DNA from: Albidovulum denitrificans
GTDB taxonomy: Bacteria; Pseudomonadota; Alphaproteobacteria; Rhodobacterales; Rhodobacteraceae
DNA: 42,571 nt
Assembly (NCBI RefSeq): GCF_002973535.1
Contig: NZ_PVEP01000015.1
Location: forward strand, 1 to 42,571
Direction of reading: 5' to 3'
The notes below the pieces were generated by a model. It saw only the letters and a program-made list of their open reading frames with translations. It was not told where the DNA came from and searched no databases. Each line of letters starts with the position of its first letter. The stretch's first letter is position 1. Positions 20,753-29,825 of this stretch are shown here, piece by piece. The position numbers and the translations under genes were made by a program.

Positions 20753-22884
20753 GGCACGGGCGCGATCTTATCACTGGTGGGCAGGTCATCCTGTCCGGCT
20801 ATGTCATGTCGGACGAAAGCGCCGGTTGGGCCTGGGAAGACGAGGTCTATTTCTGCCCGCAGATGGTGCGCGAGGCCTTGGCCGATCTTGGCAACGGCGA
20901 GGTGACGGTCAGGCTGAATTCCGAAGGCGGCGACCCGGTTGCGGGTGAGGCGATCCGCTCCATCCTCGCGGGTCATCCGGGCGGTGTCAGGATCGTCGTG
21001 GAAGGTGTTGCGGCGTCGGCGGCATCGCTGTTGCTGATGGGGGGTGCGCGCCGCGAAATGACATCGGGCAGCTGGATCATGATCCATGATCCCTCGGCGA
21101 TGATCTGGGGGACCGCAGAGGAAATGCGGGCGGGGGCGGATTACCTCGACAAGATCGCGTCGATCTATGGATCCGTTTATGCGCAGGCGAGCGGACAGAC
21201 GGCAGATCACATCGCCGCGATGATGAAGGCGGAGACCTATCTGTCGCCGCAAGAGGCGGTGGATATGGGGTTTGTGCATGAGGTCGTTGACAGCGTGGCA
21301 CCCGCCGCGTCCGCGCCGTCCGCGCCTGTCGTCGTCCCGGCCGATCGTGCCGCCGCCGAAGGCGCCATGCGCGCGTCCCTTAACACCTATGCCGCGCTGA
21401 TGCGCAGCAAGAAACCGGGGCCGACCGCCGCGCGGCGCCCCCGGAACGTCACCGCCGCAGAGCGCGGTATCCCGGCCCAAGAGGCCACATCAACGGAGGG
21501 TCACATGCCCCAAGAAGATCTGATGCCCGCGCCGGGGCAAATTCCGGCGACCCCGCCCGCAGAGGTCAATGACGATCCTGCGGCCACCAGCGCCGATGCG
21601 GTGATGCAGGAGCGCCGTCGCGCCACCGGCATTCGCCAGATGGCGCAGCCCTTCATGGTGGCCGGGCGCCTGACCGATGAGGATGTGCAGGTGCTGATCG
21701 ACGATGGCACCTCGGTTGACGCCGCCGGTGCGCGCCTGATGGCGACCATGGCGGCGCGTGAGCCGATCGGGTCCAGCATCTCGGTGACGCCGCGCGGGCG
21801 CGATGAAACCGAGACGCGACGCATGGCGATGGAAGATGCGCTGACGATGCGTCTTTCGACCGAGCGCGTCGAGGATGCCACCCGTCAGGCGGCCGCGCGC
21901 GAGTTCATGGACTATTCGCTGGTCGAGATGGCGGGTCATCGCCTTGGCCGCCAGCGTGTCCCGTCCGGCTTTGCGGCGCGGGAAGAGATGCTGCGGATGG
22001 CGTTCCACTCCACCAGCGACTTCCCGGCGTTGTTCGAAAACGCGCTGAACCGCTCGCTGGCGGCGCGCTACGCCTCGGCCCAACCGACCTATCGCCGGAT
22101 TGCCCGTCAGCGGAGCTACGTCGATTTCCGCGACCACACGACGGTGCGCGTCGGTGATTTCCCGGACCTTCAGCCGGTCGATCCGCAATCGGGTGAGCTG
22201 AACGCCGGGACCTTCGGCGAGTCGAAGGAGAAAACGGCGGTCAAGGCCTATGGTGTCCAGGTCCTGCTGTCGCGGCAGATGATGGTTAACGATTCGCTCG
22301 GCGGCATCGCGCAGGTCCTTAACGATCGCGGGATGGCGGTCGCGCGCTTCGAGGACAAGACCTTCTACGCGATGATGCTGGGTGGCGCCAATTCGGATGG
22401 TCCGACCCTGATCGAGACCGGCCGTCAGGTGTTCAATACCACCGACAAGACCAAGGCCGGGACGGCGGCGGCGATCACGCTCGCCTCGCTCAGCACCGGG
22501 CGCGCCGAGATCCGCAAGAAGAAGTCGGTCGATGGGGCCGAGCTGGAGCTTTCGCCGTCCATCCTCCTCTGTGGGCCGGACAAGGAGACCGAGGCGCAGC
22601 AGATCGTCGCGCCGATCCAGGCGCAGCAGGCCGGAAACGTGAATCCGTTCGCCGGAACCCTGTCTGTCGCTGTGACCGCCAAAATCACCGGCAACGCGTG
22701 GTATCTGTTCGTCTCGCCGGATGAGCTGCCCTGTTTCGAGTGGGGTCTTCTGGACGGCTACAGCGCGCCGCGCTTCCGCATGGAGGACCCGTTCGGCATC
22801 CAGGGCACGAAGGTGTCGCTTGAGCATGACTTCGGCTGTGGCGCGACCGACTATCGTGGCGGCTGGAAGAACGCGGGCGCCTGA
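20749..22884 (+). CDS. Prohead protease / major capsid protein fusion
   Basis: A 711-residue fusion. Residues about 1-190 are a ClpP/SppA-type serine protease: RLNSEGGDPVAGEAIRS, then EGVAASAASLLLMGG with the nucleophile Ser, then WIMIHDPSAMIWG with the catalytic His. A Pro/Ala-rich linker (about 190-290) may act as scaffold. From about 330 the chain is a major capsid protein of Mu-gpT type (EFMDYSLVEMAGHRLGRQR, AFHSTSDFPALFENALNRSL, LLSRQMMVNDSLGGIAQVLN). In lambda and HK97 these are separate genes; fusions are known in some phages. Self-cleavage after assembly should release the coat. Confidence 0.92.
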   Translation: MRHGRDLITGGQVILSGYVMSDESAGWAWEDEVYFCPQMVREALADLGNGEVTVRLNSEGGDPVAGEAIRSILAGHPGGVRIVVEGVAASAASLLLMGGARREMTSGSWIMIHDPSAMIWGTAEEMRAGADYLDKIASIYGSVYAQASGQTADHIAAMMKAETYLSPQEAVDMGFVHEVVDSVAPAASAPSAPVVVPADRAAAEGAMRASLNTYAALMRSKKPGPTAARRPRNVTAAERGIPAQEATSTEGHMPQEDLMPAPGQIPATPPAEVNDDPAATSADAVMQERRRATGIRQMAQPFMVAGRLTDEDVQVLIDDGTSVDAAGARLMATMAAREPIGSSISVTPRGRDETETRRMAMEDALTMRLSTERVEDATRQAAAREFMDYSLVEMAGHRLGRQRVPSGFAAREEMLRMAFHSTSDFPALFENALNRSLAARYASAQPTYRRIARQRSYVDFRDHTTVRVGDFPDLQPVDPQSGELNAGTFGESKEKTAVKAYGVQVLLSRQMMVNDSLGGIAQVLNDRGMAVARFEDKTFYAMMLGGANSDGPTLIETGRQVFNTTDKTKAGTAAAITLASLSTGRAEIRKKKSVDGAELELSPSILLCGPDKETEAQQIVAPIQAQQAGNVNPFAGTLSVAVTAKITGNAWYLFVSPDELPCFEWGLLDGYSAPRFRMEDPFGIQGTKVSLEHDFGCGATDYRGGWKNAGA

Positions 22885-22907
22885 TCCGCGCCATCCCTGA
22901 TGTGATG

Positions 22908-22931
22908 GCGGGCGGCGTCCCTGTCGCCCGC
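22908..22931 (+). repeat. GC hairpin behind the capsid gene
   Basis: GCGGGCG (22908-22914) and CGCCCGC (22925-22931) form a 7-bp stem between the capsid and decoration genes. There is no T-run, so it is more likely an mRNA-stability or partial-termination element than a full terminator. It could set the capsid-to-downstream ratio. Confidence 0.4.
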
Positions 22932-22961
22932 TGACCTTCACCAAAAACTTGGAGAAACACG

Positions 22962-23285
22962 ATGAAAAACTATGTCCAGGATGGGGTCCGCGTGACGGTC
23001 CCCGCGCCCTATGACGTGCTTTCCGGCGGTGGCCTGCTGGTCGGTACGCTCTTTGGCATCGCCGTCTATGACGCCACGTCCGGCAATGATGTGCTGATCC
23101 AGACCACCGGCGTTGTCCAGCATGCGAAGACCTCTGCCCAGGCGTGGACTGTCGGCGCCGCGATCTACTGGGACGATACCAACAAGGTGTTGACCACCAC
23201 GGCGACGGGCAACACGCTGGTCGGCAAGGCGCTTCAGGCGGCCGTCAACCCGAGTGCCACCGGCATCGTCCGCCTGAACGGCTGA
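22962..23285 (+). CDS. DUF2190 capsid decoration (cement) protein
   Basis: A 107-residue all-beta protein: MKNYVQDGVRVTVPAPYDVL, GLLVGTLFGIAVYDA, then GAAIYWDDTNKVLTTTATGN. This is the DUF2190 family, which in several phages coats the outside of the mature capsid, a functional counterpart of lambda gpD. GGAGAAACACG precedes the ATG. Confidence 0.85.
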   Translation: MKNYVQDGVRVTVPAPYDVLSGGGLLVGTLFGIAVYDATSGNDVLIQTTGVVQHAKTSAQAWTVGAAIYWDDTNKVLTTTATGNTLVGKALQAAVNPSATGIVRLNG

Positions 23286-23286
23286 C

Positions 23287-23610
23287 ATGACGCTGTTCGA
23301 CGGTATGGCGGGGCTGCTGAACGACGTGTTTGGCAGCCCTGTCATGATCATCCCGAGATCTGGCGGCAGCTTTAACGTTCAGGCCGTGTTCCGGTCGGAG
23401 CCGATCGAAGTGGCCGATGCTGACGGTGGATCGGTCTGGATCGGGGCGCCAACGCTGAAAGTACCAGCCGGTGTTGCTCCGAAGCTTGCGCGTGAGGATC
23501 GGATCAGGCCTGGAAACGGGAAGACCTATATCGTGCTGAATCGCGTTCCGGGGGAGTCCCCGGCCGCCGACGGTTTCGTGATGTTCGAGCTTGAGGAACA
23601 GGACCATTGA
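23287..23610 (+). CDS. Head-tail attachment protein, gpFII-like
   Basis: A 107-residue beta-rich protein (MTLFDGMAGLLNDVFGSPVM, SVWIGAPTLKVPAGVAPKLA, KTYIVLNRVPGESPAADGFV). Position and pattern fit the lambda FII / HK97 head-tail connector group. It starts 1 nt after the decoration gene's stop; the next gene overlaps as TTGA. Confidence 0.7.
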   Translation: MTLFDGMAGLLNDVFGSPVMIIPRSGGSFNVQAVFRSEPIEVADADGGSVWIGAPTLKVPAGVAPKLAREDRIRPGNGKTYIVLNRVPGESPAADGFVMFELEEQDH

Positions 23611-24023
23611 CATCGCCGCGCAAAACCATTCGCAACGCGGCCAGATCGACGCTGGTAGTATCGACGCCCACGCGGCACTGGACCTATCTTCCTGCCTGGT
23701 CGCAGAGCGTCGATCGTGATGCCCTACCGGTCTATTCGGTCGCGACACCCAGAACCATCACGGTCAAGATCGACAAGGATAGCGATGAAGACCGGATCGA
23801 CCTGTTGGTGATCTTCAAGATCATCGGTGGCGACGATCTTGAAGATCTGGTCGACGACCATGTTGCCGCTATTGTGGCACTTCTTCTGCCGGCGCTTTCG
23901 CCGCTGAGCTTGCAGCCCGAACTGACCCTGACCGAGATAAATATCGATGGCGACGGCGCCCAGCGTGTCGCCACGGCGGTCATCACCATGACCGTGCCCG
24001 TTCAGACCCCAGCGATCATCTGA
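23607..24023 (+). CDS. Tail terminator, gpU-like
   Basis: A 138-residue alpha-beta protein with a minor-tail-U-like pattern: RNAARSTLVVSTPTRHWTY, ITVKIDKDSDEDRIDLLVIF, DDHVAAIVALLLPALSPLSL and TAVITMTVPV at the end. Tail terminators stop tail tube growth and join tail to head. A TTG start overlapping the previous TGA is used by inference, as no ATG lies nearby in frame. Confidence 0.7.
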   Translation: MTSPRKTIRNAARSTLVVSTPTRHWTYLPAWSQSVDRDALPVYSVATPRTITVKIDKDSDEDRIDLLVIFKIIGGDDLEDLVDDHVAAIVALLLPALSPLSLQPELTLTEINIDGDGAQRVATAVITMTVPVQTPAII

Positions 24024-24058
24024 TCGCGCAACCCAAAACCTGAAACCAGGAGGCCGAA

Positions 24059-24481
24059 ATGGCAGGAGAGATCGCGGGCCGGAAGGTCCGTATCAAATAT
24101 GATTCGGACGGTGCCGGTGCCGGTGCGGCGGTCGAGATCGCGCGAGCAAAGGCCGACAGCGGCACGATCAACAATGAGGCGATCGACGCAACCACCAAGG
24201 ACGATGCGGGTGTTCGGACCTATCTGAACGACATCGGCGTCAAGAGCATGTCGCTGTCCTGTTCGGGCATCCTCAGCGATGGCATCACGACCCTGATCGG
24301 CCTTGCCGCCAATGCGGGAGACGGTACCGCTCTGCACTGGTTCGAGCTGGACATCGAAGGGCTGGGCACGTTCCGGGGGCAGTTTTTCATCACCACCTTT
24401 ACGCCTGGAGGCAACGAGGGCGCCGAGGCCGCCACCTTCGAGATGGCGCTGGAATCGTCCGGCGCGATCGCCTGGAGCTGA
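24059..24481 (+). CDS. Major tail tube protein
   Basis: A 140-residue protein: MAGEIAGRKVRIKYDSDGAG, DDAGVRTYLNDIGVKSMSLS, then FITTFTPGGNEGAEAATFEM near the end. This is the TP901-1/lambda gpV-type major tail protein, which stacks as hexamers to form the tube. A strong AGGAGG precedes the ATG. Confidence 0.88.
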   Translation: MAGEIAGRKVRIKYDSDGAGAGAAVEIARAKADSGTINNEAIDATTKDDAGVRTYLNDIGVKSMSLSCSGILSDGITTLIGLAANAGDGTALHWFELDIEGLGTFRGQFFITTFTPGGNEGAEAATFEMALESSGAIAWS

Positions 24482-24486
24482 TCCTG

Positions 24487-24822
24487 ATGGCCTCTTTCTT
24501 TCGCGAGATCATGATCGCCTGGAAGGGTGTGGACTATCCCGTCACGGCCAGCATGCGGCTTTTGCAGCGAATCGAAAGCCGCGGCATCTCTCTGCCTTCC
24601 ATGGTGACGAACATCCTTCGGGGTGAGGCGCAAACCAGCCACATGGCCTATGCACTTTGGGTTCTGCTGGTATCGGCCGGCGCCGATGGCGTGACAGAAG
24701 AAGAGATCTATGCCGTCCTGATGGGTGCCTCCCCGGAAGAGATCGGTCCGTTGCGCGATGGGCTTATTTTGGCGCTGTCGCCAGCGGAGATTGACGGAAA
24801 AAAGACCGACGCCTCCGACTGA
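24487..24822 (+). CDS. Tail assembly chaperone, short form (gpG-like)
   Basis: A 111-residue chaperone: MASFFREIMIAWKGVDYPVT, then SMRLLQRIESRGISLPSMV and ALSPAEIDGKKTDASD at the end. It follows the tail tube and precedes the tape measure, the position of lambda gpG. The heptamer A AAA AAG at 24798-24804, in the right frame just before the stop, should make a fraction of ribosomes shift -1 and add the extension described next. The chaperone binds tape measure protein before tube assembly. Confidence 0.88.
   Translation: MASFFREIMIAWKGVDYPVTASMRLLQRIESRGISLPSMVTNILRGEAQTSHMAYALWVLLVSAGADGVTEEEIYAVLMGASPEEIGPLRDGLILALSPAEIDGKKTDASD
24798..24804 (+). promoter_or_regulatory. -1 ribosomal frameshift site
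   Basis: A AAA AAG, in the zero frame GGA-AAA-AAG, is the most efficient known bacterial -1 slippery heptamer (as in dnaX). It lies 6 codons before the TGA of the short chaperone. After slipping, reading continues with GAC CGA CGC and stays open to 25043. Confidence 0.85.
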
Positions 24823-25043
24823 AATGCCATCAGATCGATGGCGAGGCGGAGGAAGTCGATTGGCAGTCGATGTACCTGATCGCGCGCGGTTGGGGGCTGG
24901 CCCCGGACGATTTCTGGAACATGACCTTCGCCGAATTCACCCTTGAGTTCGAGCTGCGTCGCCCGCGCGAAGACGACCATGATCTGCCCGGAAGTCTTGT
25001 CCGAGCGGATATTGACGACCTGAAAAACTGGAACCCAGAATGA
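24804..25043 (+). CDS. Frameshift extension of the tail chaperone (gpT-like)
   Basis: Read in the -1 frame, this part adds about 79 residues (RLKCHQIDGEAEEVDWQSMY, then LIARGWGLAPDDFWNMTFAE and FTLEFELRRP) to the 106-residue short part, giving a 185-residue fusion like lambda gpGT. It has no start codon or ribosome binding site of its own near its beginning. The stop overlaps the tape measure ATG (ATGA at 25040). Confidence 0.82.
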   Translation, partial: DRRLRLKCHQIDGEAEEVDWQSMYLIARGWGLAPDDFWNMTFAEFTLEFELRRPREDDHDLPGSLVRADIDDLKNWNPE

Positions 25044-26632
25044 TCCCTGCCATCGGTGTCAAAATCGGCGGAGACAGCGCAGCTGGCGAGGCGGCGCTGG
25101 CCCGTATCCGCCAGCGCGCAGCCGAGGCTGCGGCCGAGTTCGGGCGATTGGGTCCAGCCGCCAATGCCGCTGCCGTACAGGTCGATCGCGTTGCCGGGTC
25201 GAGCGGAGCGCTAGGGCGCGGCGTTCAGAACGCAGCCTATCAGGTGGGCGACTTCGCCGTTCAGGTGGCTGGCGGGACTTCCGCGATGAGGGCGATGTCC
25301 ATGCAGTTGCCGCAGCTGCTGGGCGGCTTCGGTGTGTTCGGCGCCGTCGCTGGCGCGGCCTTCGCCATCCTGGGGCCGCTGGCCGGGTCATTCTTCGACG
25401 CAGCCGACGGTGTTTCGAAACTGACCGATGAAATCGACGCCAACAAGGTCAGCCTCGATTCAGTTCGCGGAACGATTTCGCAGCTGGCGCAGCTGCATGA
25501 GACATACAATAAGGCAATCAATGCGACCGGCGGCGCCTCTTCCTCTGCCGCAGCAATCGTCGCTGCCAACTCGAAGAAGGAGTACGAGGCCCGAAAACAG
25601 GTCCTTGGTGTCGAACTGGAGCTTCTTCGTATTCGCGGCGGTGAGCTGGCACAGGGTCGTCAGAACCTTGCGGATTCGATCAAGCGCGAGGGCGATGCGG
25701 CGATGCGGAATGCCGCCAGCAACCCGACAGATGTCTTGTTCGGTGGCCTCGACGGCATCGTTAATACCGGCGCCCGCAACATGGCGGAGATGGACAAGGC
25801 GCTTGGCGGATTCATCGCGCGGAATGAACAGGCGGCGTTGGCGTTGCGTAAGCTCGATGCCGAAATTGCCCTAAACACCTTGGCGGTGGAAGAGGCCAAC
25901 GCAGCCCTGAACGGAGACTTCACAGTTTCAGAGGGGCTGGACGGTTCGAAGGGGAAATCGAAGGGCGGCGGGGACAGTCTGGCCAAGAAGATGGAGCGCC
26001 GGTTGGAGACCCTGACCAATGGTCTGATGACCGAACGTGAGGCGCTGGACAAGTGGCACAGCGAAAGCCTTGACGCGATCAATGCCGCGACCGACGCAGA
26101 GCTTGAAGCACTTGGTGGTCGGAATGAGGCCAAGCTGCGCCTGGAAGAGGAGTACCTTCAGCGACTTTCGCAAATCCGCGAGCTTGGCAACCGGGCGGCG
26201 CTGACCTCGGTACTCGGGGCTGGCGAAGAGATCCTGTCGGCTCTTGGGGGGATGAATGCGAAGGCCCTGCGGATCGCCAAGGTGTTCGGGGCGGCGCAGG
26301 CCCTGATCTCCACCTATCAGGGCGCCGCCGCCGCACTGAAGCTGCCGTTTCCGTACAACCTTTCCGCTGCCGCGGCGATCATCGCCAAGGGCCTTGGGTT
26401 TGTCGCGGCTATCAAAGGCGTAAACAGCAGCGGCGGCGGGGGCGCCGCCGGTGGCGGTGGTGGTGGGGCATCATCTGTCGCGCCCGCCGCGGCCGGACCA
26501 TCACCGCTCGACATTCGTATCTCTGGCCTCGACCCGAACCAGTTCTACAGCGGTGGTGCCGTCGGGAAGCTTCTCGACGCGCTGACGCAAGAGGCTGGCG
26601 ATCGCGGCTTCAAGTTGGTCTACACGAAATGA
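25040..26632 (+). CDS. Tape measure protein
   Basis: A 530-residue protein with long helices: AAGEAALARIRQRAAEAAAE at the N-terminus, a hydrophobic segment about residues 85-120 (LPQLLGGFGVFGAVAGAAFA), a charged coiled-coil middle, and a second hydrophobic segment before a Gly-rich stretch (NSSGGGGAAGGGGGGA). By the usual rule of about 0.15 nm per residue the tail would be around 80 nm. The gene follows the frameshifted chaperone, as expected. Confidence 0.9.
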   Translation: MIPAIGVKIGGDSAAGEAALARIRQRAAEAAAEFGRLGPAANAAAVQVDRVAGSSGALGRGVQNAAYQVGDFAVQVAGGTSAMRAMSMQLPQLLGGFGVFGAVAGAAFAILGPLAGSFFDAADGVSKLTDEIDANKVSLDSVRGTISQLAQLHETYNKAINATGGASSSAAAIVAANSKKEYEARKQVLGVELELLRIRGGELAQGRQNLADSIKREGDAAMRNAASNPTDVLFGGLDGIVNTGARNMAEMDKALGGFIARNEQAALALRKLDAEIALNTLAVEEANAALNGDFTVSEGLDGSKGKSKGGGDSLAKKMERRLETLTNGLMTEREALDKWHSESLDAINAATDAELEALGGRNEAKLRLEEEYLQRLSQIRELGNRAALTSVLGAGEEILSALGGMNAKALRIAKVFGAAQALISTYQGAAAALKLPFPYNLSAAAAIIAKGLGFVAAIKGVNSSGGGGAAGGGGGGASSVAPAAAGPSPLDIRISGLDPNQFYSGGAVGKLLDALTQEAGDRGFKLVYTK

Positions 26633-27492
26633 CCCTGACCATTTCTTCCGCCCGTGCGGCGCTTCTGGCGGCGGCCGGGACGCAGAACAATCCGATCATC
26701 GCATGGGAAAACCTTGCTGCGACCGCGACGATCACCACCCCGCTGCGCACGGCGCCCGTGGGTGGAGAGGCGATCAATGCAGTCAGCGGGACGACGTTCG
26801 ATGCCTGGACACCCGATGCGCTGGCCTCGATCGGCAACGTCATATTCAAGTGCGACATGGGGTCAGCCGTCGCGCCCGATTTCATTGGTGTGATCGGGCA
26901 TAACGCGGCCGCGCTTGGCGTGACCAGCATTCGGGTTGACCACTCCGTCGATGGATCAACATGGGTCGCCATCGGTGATCCGATCACAGCGGCTAACATG
27001 TCCGGCGTCGCGGATGGCAGCTACTTTTCCGGCGCGCCTGCGCGGCAGTACTGGCGTGTCGTTTTCTACGATTTGCCCGCCTTTGCTGACCTCAGCGTCG
27101 CGGGGATCTTCATCGGTAATGTCCTGACGGTGCCGGACAGGTTCTACCAGGGGTTCGCGCCTGTGATCACGCCGACCGAGGTCGAGCTGCAATCCAACGT
27201 CTCCGCGGGTGGGAACCTTTTGGGGTCCAGCGTCATCAAGCGCGGCAGTCGCATCGGCCTGAACTTCGACCACCTGCCAGAGTCCTTCGTGCGCGGCGCC
27301 CAGTGGATGGCCTTCCAGCGCGCGTTCAACGATGGCAACCCTGCCTTCATCGCGTGGCGGCCGACAAAATACGGGCAAGACCTGCACTACATCTGGCGGG
27401 ATGGTGCGGTGATCCGCCCGTCGAATTCCGGGCCGAAAGACTATATGAGCGCGCAGGTCGAGGCACGGGTGTTCGAGGGGGCCGCCCCATGA
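26629..27492 (+). CDS. Distal tail-like protein
   Basis: A 287-residue beta-rich protein: SARAALLAAAGTQNNPIIAW, RVDHSVDGSTWVAIGDPIT and YYWRVVFYDLPAFADL-like strands (seen as QYWRVVFYDLPAF), ending with a block (FQRAFNDGNPAFIAWRPTKY). Position straight after the tape measure and the jelly-roll-like pattern fit a distal tail protein that joins the tube to the tip. Start and stop are coupled (ATGA). Confidence 0.65.
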   Translation: MTLTISSARAALLAAAGTQNNPIIAWENLAATATITTPLRTAPVGGEAINAVSGTTFDAWTPDALASIGNVIFKCDMGSAVAPDFIGVIGHNAAALGVTSIRVDHSVDGSTWVAIGDPITAANMSGVADGSYFSGAPARQYWRVVFYDLPAFADLSVAGIFIGNVLTVPDRFYQGFAPVITPTEVELQSNVSAGGNLLGSSVIKRGSRIGLNFDHLPESFVRGAQWMAFQRAFNDGNPAFIAWRPTKYGQDLHYIWRDGAVIRPSNSGPKDYMSAQVEARVFEGAAP

Positions 27493-29264
27493 CGTTGGCC
27501 CGCCGCCCGATCAAGATCGTCGAGATCGACCTGCCGCAATGCACCCGGACCTATGGCAGCCTGCCCTGTACGGCGGTGCTGGGCACCACGGGCGCTCGCA
27601 AGTGTTTCAACAGCCGGGCAACATGCCAGTCTGTGACCGCGTTTTCGCCCGCGGACATGACGCTGCGCTTCGGTGAAAACGTCTCTGGCGCGCGCCCGGC
27701 GAACAACGTCTTCCCGGCGCTGACATCGGTGTCCGCGCGGCCCGGTCGGGTGAACCTGTCGGGCATCGACCCGAAGTCCACCCCGCTTGGGCAGCGGGCA
27801 CGGGTGACGGTCGTGCTTCAGGATTTCACTTGGCAGGACAGCATACTTGACCCCTACCGCGCGCAGCGCGTGACAGGGGCGGCGCAGGCCGATGGCATCG
27901 GCTATGATCCCGCGACGCGCGGCACGTTCTTCACCCGCCTGCATGCGCGCTGGCCCTACTATCTCGGCCGGTCCTTGCGCGTCCTGACCGGGTATGAGGG
28001 TGACGCATTGGGGTCGATGCGTGTCGCGCATTACGTCATTACCGAATGGTCTGGGCCGAATGCCGCCGGTGTAGTAACGATCACCGCGCAGGACGTGTTG
28101 AACCTGGCCGACCCCGACAAGGCGCAGGCGCCGCGCCCATCGCAGGGCAAGCTGGCGGCCGACATCACTGACACCGCTACCGCCTTCACGCTGACACCGG
28201 CAACGATCGGGGATGAATACGATGCAGCGGGCCTGATCGCGGTCGGGCGGGAGCTGATGCGCTTCACGCGGGTCGGCGACGATTTCACGGTCACCGAACG
28301 CGGCGTCGCCGAAACCGATGTGAAGGGGCATTCGGCTGGCGACGTAGTGCAGCAGGCGCTGGAATATGTGAACCAGCCTGCCGACGCAATCATCGCCGAT
28401 CTTCTGGTGACCTTCGCGGGCGTCTCATCCGCATTCATCGACAGCGCGGCCTGGCAGGCAGAGGCGGAGCGATGGCTGGGCGGCATCGTCTTCAGCGCGA
28501 TCATCGCGAAGCCAGAGGGCGTCGCGACCCTGATCGGGGAGCTTTGTCAGCATGGGATCATGGTCTACTGGGACGAAATCGACCAAGAGCTGAAGTTCTA
28601 CGTCAACAAGCCGCTGGAAATCTCTCAGACCTATGTGCCTCTGACCGATGGGGCGCAGATCGTCGAAGGGTCGGCTGACATCGAGGATAGCGTGGAGGAG
28701 CGCGCGAGCCAGATCCTGTTCTGGCATGGCGTGATCGACCCGACAGATACCGTTACCGATGGCAAGAACTTCAAGCGCCTGCATGTCGCCGCAGACCTGA
28801 TTGGAGAGGGGCCAGACCTTTACGGCGAGAGCCGCGTGAAGGAGATTTTCAGCCGCTGGTTCGGGACATCCGGTGACGATGCAAATGCCGGTATTCTGGC
28901 CGATCGGCTGCTGAACCGATACCGGAACACCCCGCGCACCCTGACCTGCGACATCGATCGCAAGGACCTTGCCTCAATCAATCTGACGACGCTGGTCGAG
29001 GTGTCATCGCATCTGGTCCTGGATGATACCGGTGCCGCGCTGCCCTATCCGATGCAGGTCCGCTACCGCGAGGAAACGGCGGGTGAGCGGATCAGGATCG
29101 AGGCGCAGACCTTCACCTTCGACGGGCGGTTCGGCTTCATCATGCTGGACACCGCGCCGGACTATGACGCGGCCTCGCCAACCGAAATCGCCGAGGGGTG
29201 TTTCATCGTCGACGACACCCTTCTCCAGTTCCCGGACGGAACCGGACCCTACGTTCTTTTTTGA
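27489..29264 (+). CDS. Tail tip / baseplate hub protein
   Basis: A 591-residue protein. The first 110 residues contain four Cys (CTRTYGSLPC, CFNSRATC), an arrangement that could bind a metal or form an iron-sulfur site as in siphophage tip proteins. Later parts include ELMRFTRVGDDFTVTERGVA, GIMVYWDEIDQELKFYVNKP and HGVIDPTDTVTDGKNFKRLH, which are hub-like beta domains. It probably nucleates the tail tip under the tape measure protein. The ATG at 27489 overlaps the previous stop; longer in-frame extensions are shadows of the upstream gene. Confidence 0.7.
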   Translation: MTLARRPIKIVEIDLPQCTRTYGSLPCTAVLGTTGARKCFNSRATCQSVTAFSPADMTLRFGENVSGARPANNVFPALTSVSARPGRVNLSGIDPKSTPLGQRARVTVVLQDFTWQDSILDPYRAQRVTGAAQADGIGYDPATRGTFFTRLHARWPYYLGRSLRVLTGYEGDALGSMRVAHYVITEWSGPNAAGVVTITAQDVLNLADPDKAQAPRPSQGKLAADITDTATAFTLTPATIGDEYDAAGLIAVGRELMRFTRVGDDFTVTERGVAETDVKGHSAGDVVQQALEYVNQPADAIIADLLVTFAGVSSAFIDSAAWQAEAERWLGGIVFSAIIAKPEGVATLIGELCQHGIMVYWDEIDQELKFYVNKPLEISQTYVPLTDGAQIVEGSADIEDSVEERASQILFWHGVIDPTDTVTDGKNFKRLHVAADLIGEGPDLYGESRVKEIFSRWFGTSGDDANAGILADRLLNRYRNTPRTLTCDIDRKDLASINLTTLVEVSSHLVLDDTGAALPYPMQVRYREETAGERIRIEAQTFTFDGRFGFIMLDTAPDYDAASPTEIAEGCFIVDDTLLQFPDGTGPYVLF

Positions 29265-29270
29265 GGCAAC

Positions 29271-29825
29271 ATGGCAACGTACACCACCGTCACGGATATC
29301 GAGACCGGCCACAAGAAGCCGGTCACAACATCGCTGTTGCGTCGCCTGCGCGACAACCCAATCGCCATGTTCGAGGGCGCATCAGGCGCCCCGCGCCTTG
29401 ACGTTGACGCCCTTGAAAACCCGACGCTCGGCGACGTGGTGCGGTATAGCGATGCATCGACGTATTCCTCCGGCACGGGGTTTACCTACACGGCGGCCTG
29501 GAAATATCTGTTCGTGCAGACCGGCGAGGTGCGGCTGACATTTACCCAAGCCCCGGCAAGCGGCTCCAACTCCGAAACGCAGGTTGTCCTCAACGGATCG
29601 GTCCTGACGACCTATTCGACATCCACGACAGCCGCGCGGTCCATCGATCTGACGATTGCCAAGGGCGACGTTCTGGAGCTTCGCCATCGCGCCAACAACG
29701 CGTCGAACGCGGCGTCGCTGACCCTGATCCGCCTCAAGACGGCGGGTGAAAACCTGTGGCCATTCAGCCCCTACGCAGCCAAGGACGGGCAGGGCGGCCA
29801 CAACAGTACATGGGTATTTGGATGA
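29271..29825 (+). CDS. Hypothetical tail protein
   Basis: A 184-residue protein. The N-terminus (TTVTDIETGHKKPVTTSLLR then RLRDNPIAMFEGASGAPRL) is a type seen in tail-tip-attached proteins of many phages; the rest is beta-rich (TAAWKYLFVQTGEVRLTFTQ). GAGG precedes the ATG. It is probably a fibre-anchoring or tip-decorating protein. Confidence 0.65.
   Translation: MATYTTVTDIETGHKKPVTTSLLRRLRDNPIAMFEGASGAPRLDVDALENPTLGDVVRYSDASTYSSGTGFTYTAAWKYLFVQTGEVRLTFTQAPASGSNSETQVVLNGSVLTTYSTSTTAARSIDLTIAKGDVLELRHRANNASNAASLTLIRLKTAGENLWPFSPYAAKDGQGGHNSTWVFG

Noticed and set aside
21490-22944. 484-codon minus-strand ORF opposite the capsid gene
   Set aside because: Shadow frame of the protease-capsid gene; Arg-rich composition and no ribosome binding site.
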